Assembly: GCA_008694505.1 (NCBI GenBank)
Contig: VZDJ01000843.1
Coordinates: 124,001-188,000, forward strand
Length of the DNA: 64,000 bases
Direction of reading: 5' to 3'
Source of the DNA: Cyanoderma ruficeps
Taxonomy: Eukaryota > Chordata > Aves > Passeriformes > Timaliidae
Part shown: positions 24,643 through 36,525 of the stretch, piece by piece
Numbering within the stretch: position 1 is the first letter of the stretch
How the letters are laid out: the number at the start of each line of letters is the position of its first letter
The notes under the pieces: model-generated
Seen by the model: the letters and a program-made list of their open reading frames with translations, nothing else
Databases searched by the model: none
Told to the model about the DNA's origin: nothing
Position numbers and translations under genes: made by a program

Positions 24643-25962
24643 CTACTGTCTTCTCCCTGTATCACTGTAGATTTTTTGCTTGTCCTAGAGGGTTTCTTTT
24701 GCAAAAGAATTCATATGTACAACAGCAGTGCCCCAGTCACCACTAGAAGTAATTAAAAGAAAAAACCAAACAAAAAGGCAGCTCAACTATACAGAATATA
24801 TAGCCAAAGATGAAATATTCTCTGGCCTATGCAGTGAAACAATTTTCCCATGGTGAAATTGCACTGGCTGTAATTCAGGGTTGTTAAGTGCTCTTCATAA
24901 AAAAGACTTCTGGTTTAACGCCTTCACTCATCTTCTTACTGCAAGACTATTAAAGCCCTCTGCAACAGCATCCAGATGTAAAGATGTACAAAGCCGCAAA
25001 CAAATAGAGAAAAAAAAGAGCACCTGCCTTGAGAAAGATAACTCTTTGTAAGACTTAAAAGAAATAATTTCACCTTTCGTGCCTTCACTTTGAAGAGAAA
25101 AGGCCACCTTTGTCCTTTTCCTGTGAAAGGGCTTTGTACCAATTAATTAAATAATTATATGGTAAAGAGGAACCGACAGGCTGATGAAGAAAAACAGGAC
25201 CACGAGCATTTGTGGAGAATGGGAAATCTCACTGAAATACAAAAAAATGAGTGGCAAAGGTTACTGCCACTCTGGCCCTTTCTGTAAGAAAAAAACTCAA
25301 TGGTATTTGGTGTTCTCCTCATTTACTGTTATAAGGTACTAGGTACAGGAACCTGTCTGAATAACCATATAACTGAAGCATATTAAGTGTGAAAAAAAGA
25401 AATAAGCAAAACCAGTTAGAAGACTAGAAATAATGTTTATCCAGTGGAAATACATAGCTGAATCTTCACCAAATTTCTAAGACTTATATACTGGCCTCCC
25501 GTGGGAAATGCTAAAAATCCCATTGCTTTAGAAGCTTACACCTACTGGTAGGTTGCAATTTCATCAGCATTTCTGTAATCTTTCAGTTTGGCGAAAGTGC
25601 AAAACTCTTAATTATTAACTCATTACTGGTTTTTGTTGATTTGAAGAGCTGTTTTTTTAAGGAGTAGAACAGTGAATGATAACTGAGGCATTACTTTTGT
25701 GAATCAAAACAATGTGTCTTTCATTATTTTGTTGATATCAGAGGCTGAAAACCATTTTTTACATGCTTTCATTGTTTTAAGGAGAAAACAGTCCTAGGAC
25801 TTCTTGAATTAACCAATACAATTGTACAAGTTTTGCCATTTCAGCATTCAAATACTTTGTTTCTTATTATAGAACAAGTTTTGAAGAGAGGAAGAATGTT
25901 TGAGTGTTTAACACAGTTAGATTTAGCCATAACGTGATGATCATTTGTGCATGTCATTGATT
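24643..25962. other. Unique intronic sequence
   Basis: No exon or element recognised. A stretch at 25272-25295 (ctggccctttctgtaagaaa plus four more A) recurs exactly at 28314-28337, probably by chance. Confidence 0.55.
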
Positions 25963-27155
25963 TCATAGAACCATTTAGGTTGGAAACAACCTTTAAGAAC
26001 TGAGTCCAACCATTAACCCAGCAGCACCAAGTTCATCATTAAACCATGTCCCCATGTCATCTACACATCTTTTAAATACCTCCAGAGATAGTGACTTTAC
26101 CGCTTCTCCGGGCAACTTGTTCCAGTGCTTGACAACCATTTTGGAGAAGAAAGTTTTCCTAATATACAACCTAAACCTCCCCTTGAGACCATTTCCTGTC
26201 ATTTTGTTTACTTGTTCCCAGGGAGTAGAGTCCGGCCTTCACCTGGCTGCGCTCTCCTCAGGTGGAGTGAGTCAGAGTTGTGAAGTGTGAGAAGGACCCC
26301 CTGAGTCTCTTTTTCTCCAGGCTGGGCCCCTTTCCCAGCTCCCTCAGCTGCTCCTCACTGGACTTGGGCTCCAGTCTCTTCTCCAACTCCATTCCCTCCT
26401 TGGGACACCCTCTGACCCCTCAGTGTCCTTCCTGAATTGAGGGGCCCAGAACTGGACACAGCACTGAAGCTGCAGCCGCAGCGTTGCCCAGCACAGGGGG
26501 ACGGTCACCGCCCTGCTCCTGCTGCCCCACTATGGCTTCCACAGACCAGAATGCCTTTGGCTTTCCTGGCCACCTGGGCACAGCTGCGTCATGTTCAGCT
26601 GCTGTTGACCAGCACCCCTAGGTCCTTTTCCACCTGTCAGCTTTCCAGATACTTTTTCCCAAGCCTGTAACACTACAGAGGTCATTGTGACCCAAGGGCA
26701 GGACTTGGCACTTAGCCTTGTTGAACCTCAGATCATTGGCCTTGTCCCATGGATCCAGCCTGTTCTGATCTCTCTGTAGAGCCCTCCTGACCTCCAGCAG
26801 ATAAACACTTCCACCAAACTCAGTGGCATCTGCATTATCAACAGGACTGGTCACAACACTGGACCCTGGGGAACTCCACTGGTTGGTGCCCAGTCACCAG
26901 CTGGATGTAACTCCATTCGCCACCACTCCCAGGGTTCAGATGTGCAGACAGTTTTTCACCCAGTGGCATCACACCTGCTCAAGCCATGAGCAGCAGGTTT
27001 CTCCAGGAGAATGCCATGGGGATAGTGCCAAAGTCTTTACTGGAGTCCAGGCAGATAATATCCACAGCATTTCCCTGATCCATTCAGCAGGTCACCTTGT
27101 TGTAGAAGATCAGGATAGTCAAGTAGGACCTGCCCTTCCTAAATGCATGTTTATC
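25963..27155 (-). mobile_element. CR1 LINE, about 1.2 kb 3' portion
   Basis: The left edge (tcatagaaccatttaggttg) is the reverse complement of a CR1 3' terminus. Minus-strand translation gives two diagnostic ORF2 fragments: RFRLYIRKTFFSKMVVKHWN (within 25993-26202) and DLRFNKAKCQVLPLGH (within 26618-26854). Both belong to the C-terminal half of the CR1 reverse transcriptase. The antisense text 'ggaccctggggaactccact' (about 26860-26880) is also standard CR1. Frames are broken by stops and small indels and the 5' end is missing near 27155. It is an inactive copy and the longest in the window. Confidence 0.92.
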
Positions 27156-29050
27156 TTCATAGATACTAATTCCATGTTTCAAAAGTAAGCATGTTTATTT
27201 ATTTTTGTTTTGTGGGCCAAGCTCTGATTAGTTAGAGAATATTAGACCTTTCATTATTATCACTGAAAATTACAAACGTGTGCAAAAGCCAGAGTGTAAT
27301 TCTAGTCTTTATTCTGCTTACAACTGCTTAAAAAACACCACCAAAACTGGTAGAGAATCCCAACACTGATATTTAAGAAATTGTCATTCTAAGGGAAGCT
27401 TTCTGGACTAAAATAATATAAACAACTGCCACTGTGCACGGGGAAACTAGCTGTGTTTAAGGAAATAAAACTTCACGTATTTTTTGTTTATTTTTGTATC
27501 CTTGTTCAAGTGCAAAATCCTGGATTGATAATAGAATATGATGTTATCTATATATTGATAGGTTTTATGGTGGGGGTTTTTTGCGGGGGATGTTTTTCAT
27601 ATCTTGCTGCTCAGCATGCATACACACATATATACATATATTGCCCTAGCAGATTTTTTAGCAGATTTTTTTATTTCTTGATAATAATGGATTTGATAAT
27701 TTTTTATTCCTTTTGATAAGAATCTACTCATTAGCCCTGATGATAGTCAACCAGAAGTACAGAAAATACTGCAAGAAACTTTTATTTTCCCAGCTCTTGT
27801 AATTTTGCTGCTGTTGCTCAAGGGTGTAATTCAACTAGAGAGTGCAGAGCAAGAGCAATAAGATTTCCATTTAATTTAACAGTCTGAGAATTTTTCAGGT
27901 TTTTGTTTATTCCCCCTTAGGACAAATGTGTCACATGCTACTTTTTTTTCCCCTGCTTGTCCATTCATCTTTTCTTTAGCTATTCTAAATCAATATACTT
28001 TATGAGAAAGTGGAGACCTCAGTGAGAGAAATGGTTTTCTCAAATTACATACTGCTCATATGTGGCTGTGTTTGTATGGATATTATAGTGGGTTTGTCTC
28101 AACGACAGGTCTCACTCTAGATGGTTTTATTCAGCCTCTTATCTCCTGTTTTGAGATCACAGTCATTAGTAAAATAACCCTAATGCTGTCATATATATAG
28201 ACCTTAAAATCAGTTTATGTTCCTTTCCAGTAATTCAGCGATCTAAAGCCATTTCTCTCTGGCAAGTATTCTGTTCTTTCCTCTCCTGTTGTTCTGGTTT
28301 TCCTGGGTAGAAGCTGGCCCTTTCTGTAAGAAAAAAAAAACCAAACCATTTTACAAATAGTGCATAGTGGGACTAGTAAATAACTATTGGGGGATGTTTA
28401 ATAAAATCCATTTATGCAAATACAATTATCAGAAATTTTTCTCATGTTCAGTTCAGCCATTCCTGATGATAAAATACATTGTGTCCTGTAGAAGAAGTTG
28501 TGAATCCAGACTGAGGTGAGGCTGGATGTGGCTTTTGCTTATCCTATACTTTCAAACAAAACAGAATATACAGCAAATAACTTTTTTTTCAACCCTTTAG
28601 TGCCATTCGGGGTCTTGAATACTTACTTAAACAATGAAGAGATGAGTAGTTAAAGATACAGGGCAGTTTTTAATGGTATTTTAATACTGAGTCAGTGATA
28701 GCTGGAGGCTTGACTAAATTCTGCCAGGTTCTGTTTCCTGGAGCATCTCTTGGCAACACCATCTGTTGTTTGGCTGTTGTCAAAGGGAAAAGGTTGTTCC
28801 ACACACCTTGAGGCTTGAACACAAAGGCTTGAACTTCCTCTGTTTTGGCTTATTTTTGTTCTCTCTTGTCCTCCCACCATGCATTTCAACAGGGAGCATG
28901 GCTGTATCTTCATGCTAACCTCTTCATGGCTACTGGCAGGCTGCATGAGGTTCTCCAAAGCTGCATCTGAACAAGTTCTCACAGCCCTTCCTCAAGTGCT
29001 AAGCACCCTGAGTATCTAGTTGTCTCTCAGCTTAGCTTTTTTAGGTTCCT
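27156..29050. other. Unique intronic sequence
   Basis: No exon or element recognised. A short (CA/TA) run lies near 27615-27640, and a duplicated AGCAGATTTTTT lies near 27648-27670. Confidence 0.55.
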
Positions 29051-29326
29051 TGATGATAGGACAAGGGGGAGTAGCCTTAACCTGAAGGAGGGTAGGTATA
29101 GATTATATGTTAGGAAGAAATTCTTCACTGTGAGAGTGGTGAGGCACTGGCACGGATTTCCCAGGAAAGATGTGGACTCCCCATCCCTGAAGGTGTTCAA
29201 GACCAGGCCAGATGGGTCTCAATGTAACAGGGTATTGTGCAAGGTTTCCTGCCTGTGGCAGGTGGTTTGGAGCTAAATGATCTTTGAAGTCCTTTCCAAC
29301 CCAAACCATTCAATGACTGTATGACT
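29051..29326 (+). mobile_element. CR1 LINE 3' end, plus strand
   Basis: Runs from TGATGATAGGACAAGGGGGA through 'aggaagaaattcttcactgt', 'ccatccctgaaggtgttcaa' and 'gatctttgaagtcctttcca' to the CR1 tail CAATGACTGTATGACT. The whole length matches the last 280 bp or so of CR1, including the terminal ATTC/GACT-type repeats. It is a short 5'-truncated insertion, abutting an older CR1 in the opposite orientation. Confidence 0.92.
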
Positions 29327-29334
29327 CCAGACAT

Positions 29335-29760
29335 TATGATTCAAATGTTGTTCTGGTGCTGTGAGGCCCAAAATTGAACACACGCTTCCAAGGGGTGATC
29401 TAAAGGGCACAGAGTAAGTGGGACTATTCACCCTATCTTTATCTGCCATCTCGATTCAGGATACCATTAGTCCTTATTGCTGCCATTGTGCACTGTTAGG
29501 CACCTGTATAGCCTTTTTTATTTTTACCAGTTCCTTTTCAGCAATGGTTTCCAAGTCATTCAGTCCCTAGCGTGGCTTATTGTGAGTTTAATCCATTTTA
29601 TCTGCCAGAGATTGCATTTGTCCTTGTTGAATTTAATGAAGTTACTGCTGGCCCAGTCCTTCAGACTGTTTTTATTTCTTTCAATGACAATCCTGCCCTT
29701 GAGTGTATTATTGAAATGGAGGTTGACTGAGATCATTAGTAATGACAATGAATGGTAAAT
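29335..29760 (-). mobile_element. Older CR1-like LINE fragment, minus strand
   Basis: The antisense text 'aggcccaaaattgaacacac' (about 29363-29383) and the minus-strand peptide WASSNFIKFNKDKC (within 29560-29784) correspond to the CR1 ORF2 region homologous to the DLRFNKAKCQVLPLGH segment of the copy at 26.7 kb. It is much more diverged, so it is older. Edges are approximate. Confidence 0.72.
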
Positions 29761-32700
29761 CAAAAAAAGAACAAAAGATATCATAATCTTTGTATGATAC
29801 CATCCCCATTAAAAATAATCACCATTTTCAGTCCTACAATTCAGCAACCAGCTGTGGATAGTAAATTGGAGCAAAATTAATGTACACCTTTTTCCTCTAC
29901 TAAGAATAAACATGTGTTTATATTGATATATGTAGATCCTTATCCATTGTATCCATTTAGCTTCTGTTATAGCATTGAACACACTTGGCTGTTGGCTTCT
30001 GTCAATTACTGATTTTATTTTCAACCACCAATTCTTAGATGTAAAGTAATCTGCTGTGTAGGAGAATTGGGTGTGGGTTCCTACCTTGTGCTTAATGGAG
30101 TGGGCTGGAACATAAACCTGGTTTTTAATTCCAAATGTGCTATCTACTTATGTGTGTGTCATCAAAGCTTTTTTTAATGTCTGCCTTTCCTGACTGAAAT
30201 AGGATGTCACAAAATGTAATGAGAAATTGAGAAAAGTAGAAAGAATGTAAAAGAATCTTCAATGGACTATATAAATCTTCCTGAGAAATGTTGCATGTTG
30301 GTACTAAATGATAAACCATGCTGTCAAAAATACATAGGTAGCTTAGTTACAAATTACTGCAAAGTGTATTTTCAAAAGACTTGTCTGGAAAAAATTTTCT
30401 GATAAATTTTATAGATGATAGAAAATATTTCTGGGGATAGTTTTCCTAAATGAATTAAGGTAACCTAAGACTGAAAAAACCCCCCATTGTTTAAGAAGCA
30501 GCTTTCTTTTGATGCATATAGGCTGGGTGTTTATAGTTTTTATAAAGGTTTCTGATAAACAAGGGTGTACTCAGAAATAAATTAAACCTTTGTTATGGGT
30601 GGAGTGTTGAAAATATGGCTCAAATATAGTTTAAAGTAATTCTGAAAAATAGAAGTGTCAGGAAGATCACAGTTAGTAGTTTTCCCGAGGGCCTGAGTTG
30701 TATCCAAGTTACTGATACATGGGGGTAAAAGTGGTTAGGAGGCTTTTGTTGTTGCTGTTAGGTCCTTTGGAAGGGCTTTTAAAAATCTTTCATTATACAG
30801 ATCTTTTTGCATAAATCTCTGGCCTCCTCTTATATGGTCTTTATTCCTTCTATAATTTCTCCATGTCATATTTGACTCTTTTTGTGATACCTTCTGTGAA
30901 ATTACAAGACTGGAATTGTCTTGCTCAGGGAATGAGTCGCTGGGCAGAGAGGTCTGTTTGGTGTAGGATCCAGAGATGTATTGTTCTGTGAGCTCCTGTA
31001 ATGAACCATTTTCTTCACTGATTAAGTTTCAGTAAAACTTTTGATTTCATTCTGGGTCCTCATTTTAGCCATCTTAGTGGAGCATTACTTGGTTTTGCTG
31101 GCATGCCACCGTGATTAATTAGCTTTGAAATGTCTTGCATAGTTCTTCTTGTATAGTTTGCCCGCTAATAGAGCTATGACTGTAGAAATGAGCAGTTAAT
31201 GTCCCAGTGTAATGCCCATGCACTGTATGAGCTGTAAATGTTGGTTACTGTTAAAGAGCAGTCAGGAACACTGTATTCATATGAGAAGGGAATTGTCTGA
31301 TTCAGGAATTTCCAAGGTAGCAAAAAAATGCTCAAAAAAATGAGAAATTTGTTTTCCTAATTTTCTGGATCTTTGGTGAGCACTCAAGATTTTTCCTGGT
31401 AGGGTAGCTATTTTCCAAATGCTGTTTTCACATTTGATTGGAAGAGGCAGTGTCCAGACATTATTTTCAAAAAACAGTACATGAAATACCTTTTGCAGAA
31501 TACGCTAGGTTTGGTCAATTGTATTTAAGTATCATTTCAGGTTTAATATGGTAAAAAATTTGCCAGAATAAGTAGATAATGCTGGCTCTTCTGCAACTTG
31601 ATTTTTTTTTCATGAAAACATAGTGAACAATTAAATTTTAAAAATCAGCTGATGACAGAAGTATAATCTCTGTGTTTTTTTAATTACATGAAAAAATACT
31701 GTAGTTGAACCTCACTGAAAAGAGACTCTATCTGAGTGTCATTTGAAATTGTGTGATCAGATGCTTTACTGCTGTTGCTGCTCTAGACATGCTAACTTTA
31801 TATGAGACTAGGGACTAATTTTGATACTGAAGTAGTCATCTCAAATTTGCCAGATTAATTGAAAAACTAGGTACAGTACTGGTAGATGTGAAGGAGAATA
31901 TGGCAGAATACTAAAAACTATGGCTTTTTATGCCTGGATAACTTTTTTAGTTCTGTCAATTTGACAGGGCATCATTAGCTTTTCTTGTGTGATTGATGTG
32001 GCAGAAGAAGAGAAAGTGTTTTTTTGTTTTCTGAAGAATGAAAGATGCTGACAGTGAAAATAATATATCAAGACAACTAGAGCTTATTAAACCACTTAAA
32101 ATGAATGAAGAGTTTGCCTTTTAAGACTTCAAAATTGAACAGGTTTGCAAAACCTAGAGCCAAATAGAGAGTTGTTCATCATAGAAGAGAAGAGACTGGA
32201 TATTATTGCAAATAGAGCTGACATGTAATGTAGTCAGAGGTAGCTTTGGCATTTTAAGACATGCTGACCAGGTTAAGCAATCACAAAACAAATTTAGACC
32301 AGAACATGTACTGAAACTTTCATGATTTAACTCCACTTCTCAATCACAACGTCTCAAGCTGTCCCTTTCAAAATTACCGTCAAGTGAGCAAGGATAGATT
32401 GTGCTACGCTATTTAAAGTTGCACAGCTGTCAAGAAAATTTGCCTGGATTTGAGCAGGATTTCCTTCTGGAAATCAGAGTACAAGGAAGTAGCAAAAGTG
32501 GTTAAATGATGTTTCGTAAAGGCATTTGGCTGCACAGATTAAATGTAGCAAGTAGAAGGTCATATTCTGTAAATGCTCTCATTTCTCACTTACCAATAGT
32601 TGACGATTTGTAACCAGATACAACATGCAGTGTGGTCAAATGTAGAATTTTAAGAGGAAATTTTAGTAGATTTTGAATGTTTCAGTGTAAGATTTGGTAG

Positions 32701-34990
32701 CAAATTGTCTTCTTTGGGTGATTTTGAGACATGTTCCATTTTGCTTTATTTTGGAAAGAGAATGTGCAGAGAGAAATGGATAAACAGATAAAAGAAAGGT
32801 ATTCACACTTCTCTTGGCCATTGATTAAATAATCCTTCCGCTTCTAGTCTCACTTGAGTGCAGCTAGTAAGTGTTAGTGGATCATTGCTGCCACAGGGTA
32901 GAAACTCCCTTAATGACACAGTGTTCATGTGATGTTTAAAATTCTGCTGATCTGCTGCTACACATAAGAAGAAAATGAGATTTTGATATTTTTTGGTAGT
33001 CATAACTTGTCTAGGTCTTGTATGTTTACTAAAGATTTATCTTTCAGTTAAACAACTTTGGGCTGAATTTTGACTGGGGTGTAAGCAACATTGATTTCAA
33101 TGCTGTTACATGGCTTACCTGTCCATGCTAATCAGGTCTCAGTTCAGCAACAATCTTTTCTTCTAGGAGTATTTTTAACAATACCACTTCTATCAGGGCA
33201 ATCTCATCAGCAACCAAATTGTTCCTGATAGCAGGAGCAGTAGTCCTGAGGGCCTGGTTTTTTGACTGTGAGGGCAAGCTATTCCACTTTGTCAAGAGTT
33301 TTCATATCTCTCTTTGTGCTGCTTAGGTACTCTGGAGAGTGCCCCATGCAGATTTTTTCTTTTACCTCTTTAGATTAGACTCCTCCTTGCAGCCTTGGTT
33401 TCTTTGATTATGAAAAGAAACAATACCATTCTTGGCATACCAGTGAACTTTCTTTTTCTGCAGGCACAAACCTCCCTCTCCTGTGTATGTCTAAAGTGCT
33501 CTCCTTGCTGATTGATCACTGATCTCATCACCTGCTTTTTCTGCTGTACTGTGTTAGACTTGCACTGCCAATCCTCAGCTTCATTTTTGTAAATAACTTC
33601 TCTCCATTTTCTTCCCCTTTTCTCCTTACTCTGTGCTCTTTCATAGTCTTTCCCTTTACAACCAGTATTTCCCTAGAGTTTGTTGTTATTTGTAAAAACA
33701 AATAGTACTGAATCTGAGGGGAAGTGATGTAACAGAAATTGTTCTTGCCTACTCAGGCAGCAGCCAAACAAGTGGAAGGCAAGCCAAAGGATTTGTGTTT
33801 TTTCAGTAATTTTCCCCCAAACATCTTTAAAACATATTTTCATAACATTTCCTCCTTGTTTTATTTTACAGTTGAAGGTATTTTTTCTTGTCTTAGTATG
33901 TGATGTGTCCATAATTTTTCATTCTTGAACTGGGCCTGGGTGGGAGGGAGGTACAGCACCTTTTATTTAGGTATGTTTTGGATCTTCAGTCAAAACAATG
34001 CAGATAAGACGCTAATGTTTTGACTGTGAAAGAACAGTGCTTTCTCAGGGTCCCAGGTTTTTCTGTTTCTTACTCTTTCCTTCTCCAGAGAATAGATTAG
34101 GGTGAGAACGGATAAGAATTGTTTAGTAAGTGAAGAAGTGGAAGAAGAGAGAAGGAAAACTAAAGTAAAAAAGCAATGTAAAGGCATTTGCTCACCACCT
34201 CCCACAGGCAGACTAATGCCCAGCCGCTACAAAGACTTAAAAAGGTGATGCATATTAACCTGAGGAACTGCTGCTTTTACGATCAGTAATGATTTTACAA
34301 GACACTGCTAGGAATGTTGTAAATGAGAACTGCATAGCAATAAAAGAAAAGAACAATAGAGGTTAATTTTGGCTAAGAGCTTTAGAAAACCATTTGTTTT
34401 CCAAACTCAAGATGTAATGTTGTTCAGGTGAAGGACAGTAGTAGGAGCTTGATTTTGTATGTGTTTATTAAAATATTCTGAAGTAAGGTTAATATGACTG
34501 CTATTGAAGTGTTGAGGAGCTAGGATATGTCTAAGTGTCTAATGGATGTGCACACAAATCTATTTTACATGGAAGTACTGAGATAATTCTCTGAAAAGCT
34601 TTGATACAACATAAGAGGAAAATCATTGGGGAGATTTCTCAGTAACAGTAATTATACTCATGCAACAGTGTAAAATGGAATAGTTTTCTGACACCTGTGA
34701 GAAATTAGCTCTAAAATGGGGCTATTTGCAATGGGAAAATCTTTTTGCCATAATAGTTTTGGGTGACAAATTACTGTCTTCAATATCAGCTTAAATTTAA
34801 CCTAGAATCCATTTCCTCTGTGATACTTGTACAGTAGGAGTATAAGTGATCTGGAAAAGGTACAGAAGCTCTTGGGATCATACTTTTCAGTAAATGTAGT
34901 AAATAAGGAGTACAAGAGACGTATTTGATACTGAAAAATGCAAATGCAAAATTTACTTAATTATTTTATTGTCTCACACCTGAGCAGACC
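29761..34990. other. Unique intronic sequence with one candidate conserved block
   Basis: About 5 kb with no exon or transposon recognised. A block at about 31095-31235 carries TGATTAATTAGC (31112-31123), identical to the 12-mer at 10322, and mixed-complexity flanks. Frames of at most 79 codons look like chance. Confidence 0.55.
31095..31235. promoter_or_regulatory. Candidate conserved non-coding element
   Basis: TGATTAATTAGC is followed by a non-repetitive block with few homopolymers ('gtttgcccgctaatagagct'). It is called on motif content and texture only. Confidence 0.2.
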
Positions 34991-34997
34991 ATGTGAT

Positions 34998-35060
34998 TGC
35001 TGTTATATATATGCATGCATGTATATATACAAATATATCTGCATATATTTGCACATAGAA
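34998..35060. repeat. Impure TA/TATG microsatellite
   Basis: TATATATATGCATGCATGTATATATA followed by further ATATATCTGCATATAT units; alternating purine-pyrimidine throughout. Confidence 0.8.
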
Positions 35061-35154
35061 CATGTGAATCTCCTGGGGGAAAGGCAAAAGCATTTTAAAA
35101 TATTTTTTTGAGCTCACAGTCGTGCTCTCAGACAGAGTGAGCTGTTATGATTGA

Positions 35155-35550
35155 GACTGTCCAGCTGCTGCTGCTGCCTTTTTGAGGTTGCTGTTGGCTT
35201 TAAGGGGTCTAGCTCAGCCGGACACCCACTGGACTCAGCCATGTTTGCATTGTTGCACACGGATGCAGCTGGGAGCCAGGAGTGACTCATGCCGCTGGCT
35301 GCGAGCTGCAGCGGCTCAGGAAGAGCTTTGTCCTCTGGAGGTAATAGGTGGAGTCGGCTGGGGGAAGAACTGGCTGAGCTTTACTATCTCACTTTCTGGG
35401 AATGTGAGTCAGGGCCACTGGCCATGCCTCCCTGCCCTCCTTTCACAGCTCGGAATGCATGCAGCGGCAGGTTTTGTTACAAATGTTTTTGTGTTTCAGT
35501 AAAGATTCCTGAAGGACAGGAGACAAGGCTGTTTTCATAACGGCTGAGCT
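35155..35550 (+). promoter_or_regulatory. GC-richer candidate enhancer/promoter with two AP-1 sites
   Basis: An island of higher GC content in AT-rich intron. It contains two consensus AP-1 sites, TGACTCA (35283-35289) and TGAGTCA (35405-35411), a CTG run (35165-35176), and a donor-like GGAG|GTAATA near 35340. A short frame from 35289 (MPLAASCSGSGRALSSG) reads into that donor in phase 1, so an alternative first exon is conceivable. No known protein is recognised. An AP-1-responsive intronic enhancer is the simpler reading. Confidence 0.35.
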
Positions 35551-35995
35551 TAACCTCTGCCATCATCCACTGTGATCCACAGTACCTGACTTATCCTGTG
35601 ATAAATAAAAACTTCAGTGAGAGAGTTGTTATATGCCAAGTTTTCTGAACACCACAAAGACTTTCTTTTTGTGGTTAAGGTGGAGATGTTGACATCCGCA
35701 CAAGCTTGCTTTTTCAACCATGCATCTATTTAAAACCTTTTCCCCATCTGAAATGCGGAAAACACTGTGAGCTCATGGATTTATAAAGTTAGTAAAACTT
35801 AAAAGTATTTTAAAAATGAGATACTAAAAGAATACTTGGGTAACTTTTTAAACTAGATCAGTGACCTATGATCAGAACATTTTGATGGAAACTTCTCTAT
35901 CAAGCCTTACTGCCTGATACAAATACATATTATAAATTCGGCTTTTCTCAAATATTAGGATTACTGCTATATGTATAATGTTAAAATAACTTTGC

Positions 35996-36521
35996 TGTAA
36001 GGATATAGTTTTTATTTCTGCTATTAACAGAACTTAGACATGGTAGTGGGATAGCTGATACATAGTTATGCTTGTAATTAAACTGTCTGCTTAGTTGGGG
36101 TAGCATCCAGTGAAGATATGATGAGGATCCTGCTACTGTTATACCAACTATCAGCATCTGCCCTCTGAAGACAGTATGGACCAAGACCCAAGCCAGAGGT
36201 GATAAAAAGAACTGACTAAAACCACAGCCAAGAAACACTTATGCTCCAAAAAGGTGGACCCAAGGAGGGGGCATGCTAAACAGTTCCTGGAATGTGTAAA
36301 TTAGTTTGTGGGAAATTATGAATATGCATAATGATTTATGAATTTGCAACTGGCTGATGTAACAAAAAGGCGTTTAAGGAGTGTTTTCGAAGATAGCAGG
36401 GGTGCTCTTGGTTGAATGCCAAGCACCCGGTCGTTAACTTTTTGCTTTATTATCTCTGTCTCCTATTGTCTTTTATTAAACTTTTAAAATTTTACCAGGA
36501 AAGTGAACCTCATTTTTCACA
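35996..36521 (+). mobile_element. LTR of an endogenous retrovirus, internal region absent, second family
   Basis: A 526-bp element starting TGTAAGGATATAG and ending CATTTTTCACA, flanked by TTGC on both sides (35992-35995 and 36522-36525). The right half is the recognisable part: 'atgaatatgcataatgattt', 'gaatgccaagcacccggtcg', an ATTAAA polyadenylation signal at 36475-36480, and 'aggaaagtgaacctcatttt'. These match from memory a passerine class I-type LTR. A decayed TATA (GCGTTTAAGG) lies near 36371. The left terminus was chosen because it gives both TG and a matching 4-bp duplication. No internal region is present, so it is probably a solo LTR. Confidence 0.78.
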
Positions 36522-36525
36522 TTGC

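Noticed and set aside
33060..33160. Resemblance to an old amniote SINE ('cattgatttcaatgctgtta')
   Set aside because: The shared words are short and I cannot place ends or a promoter, so I did not call it.
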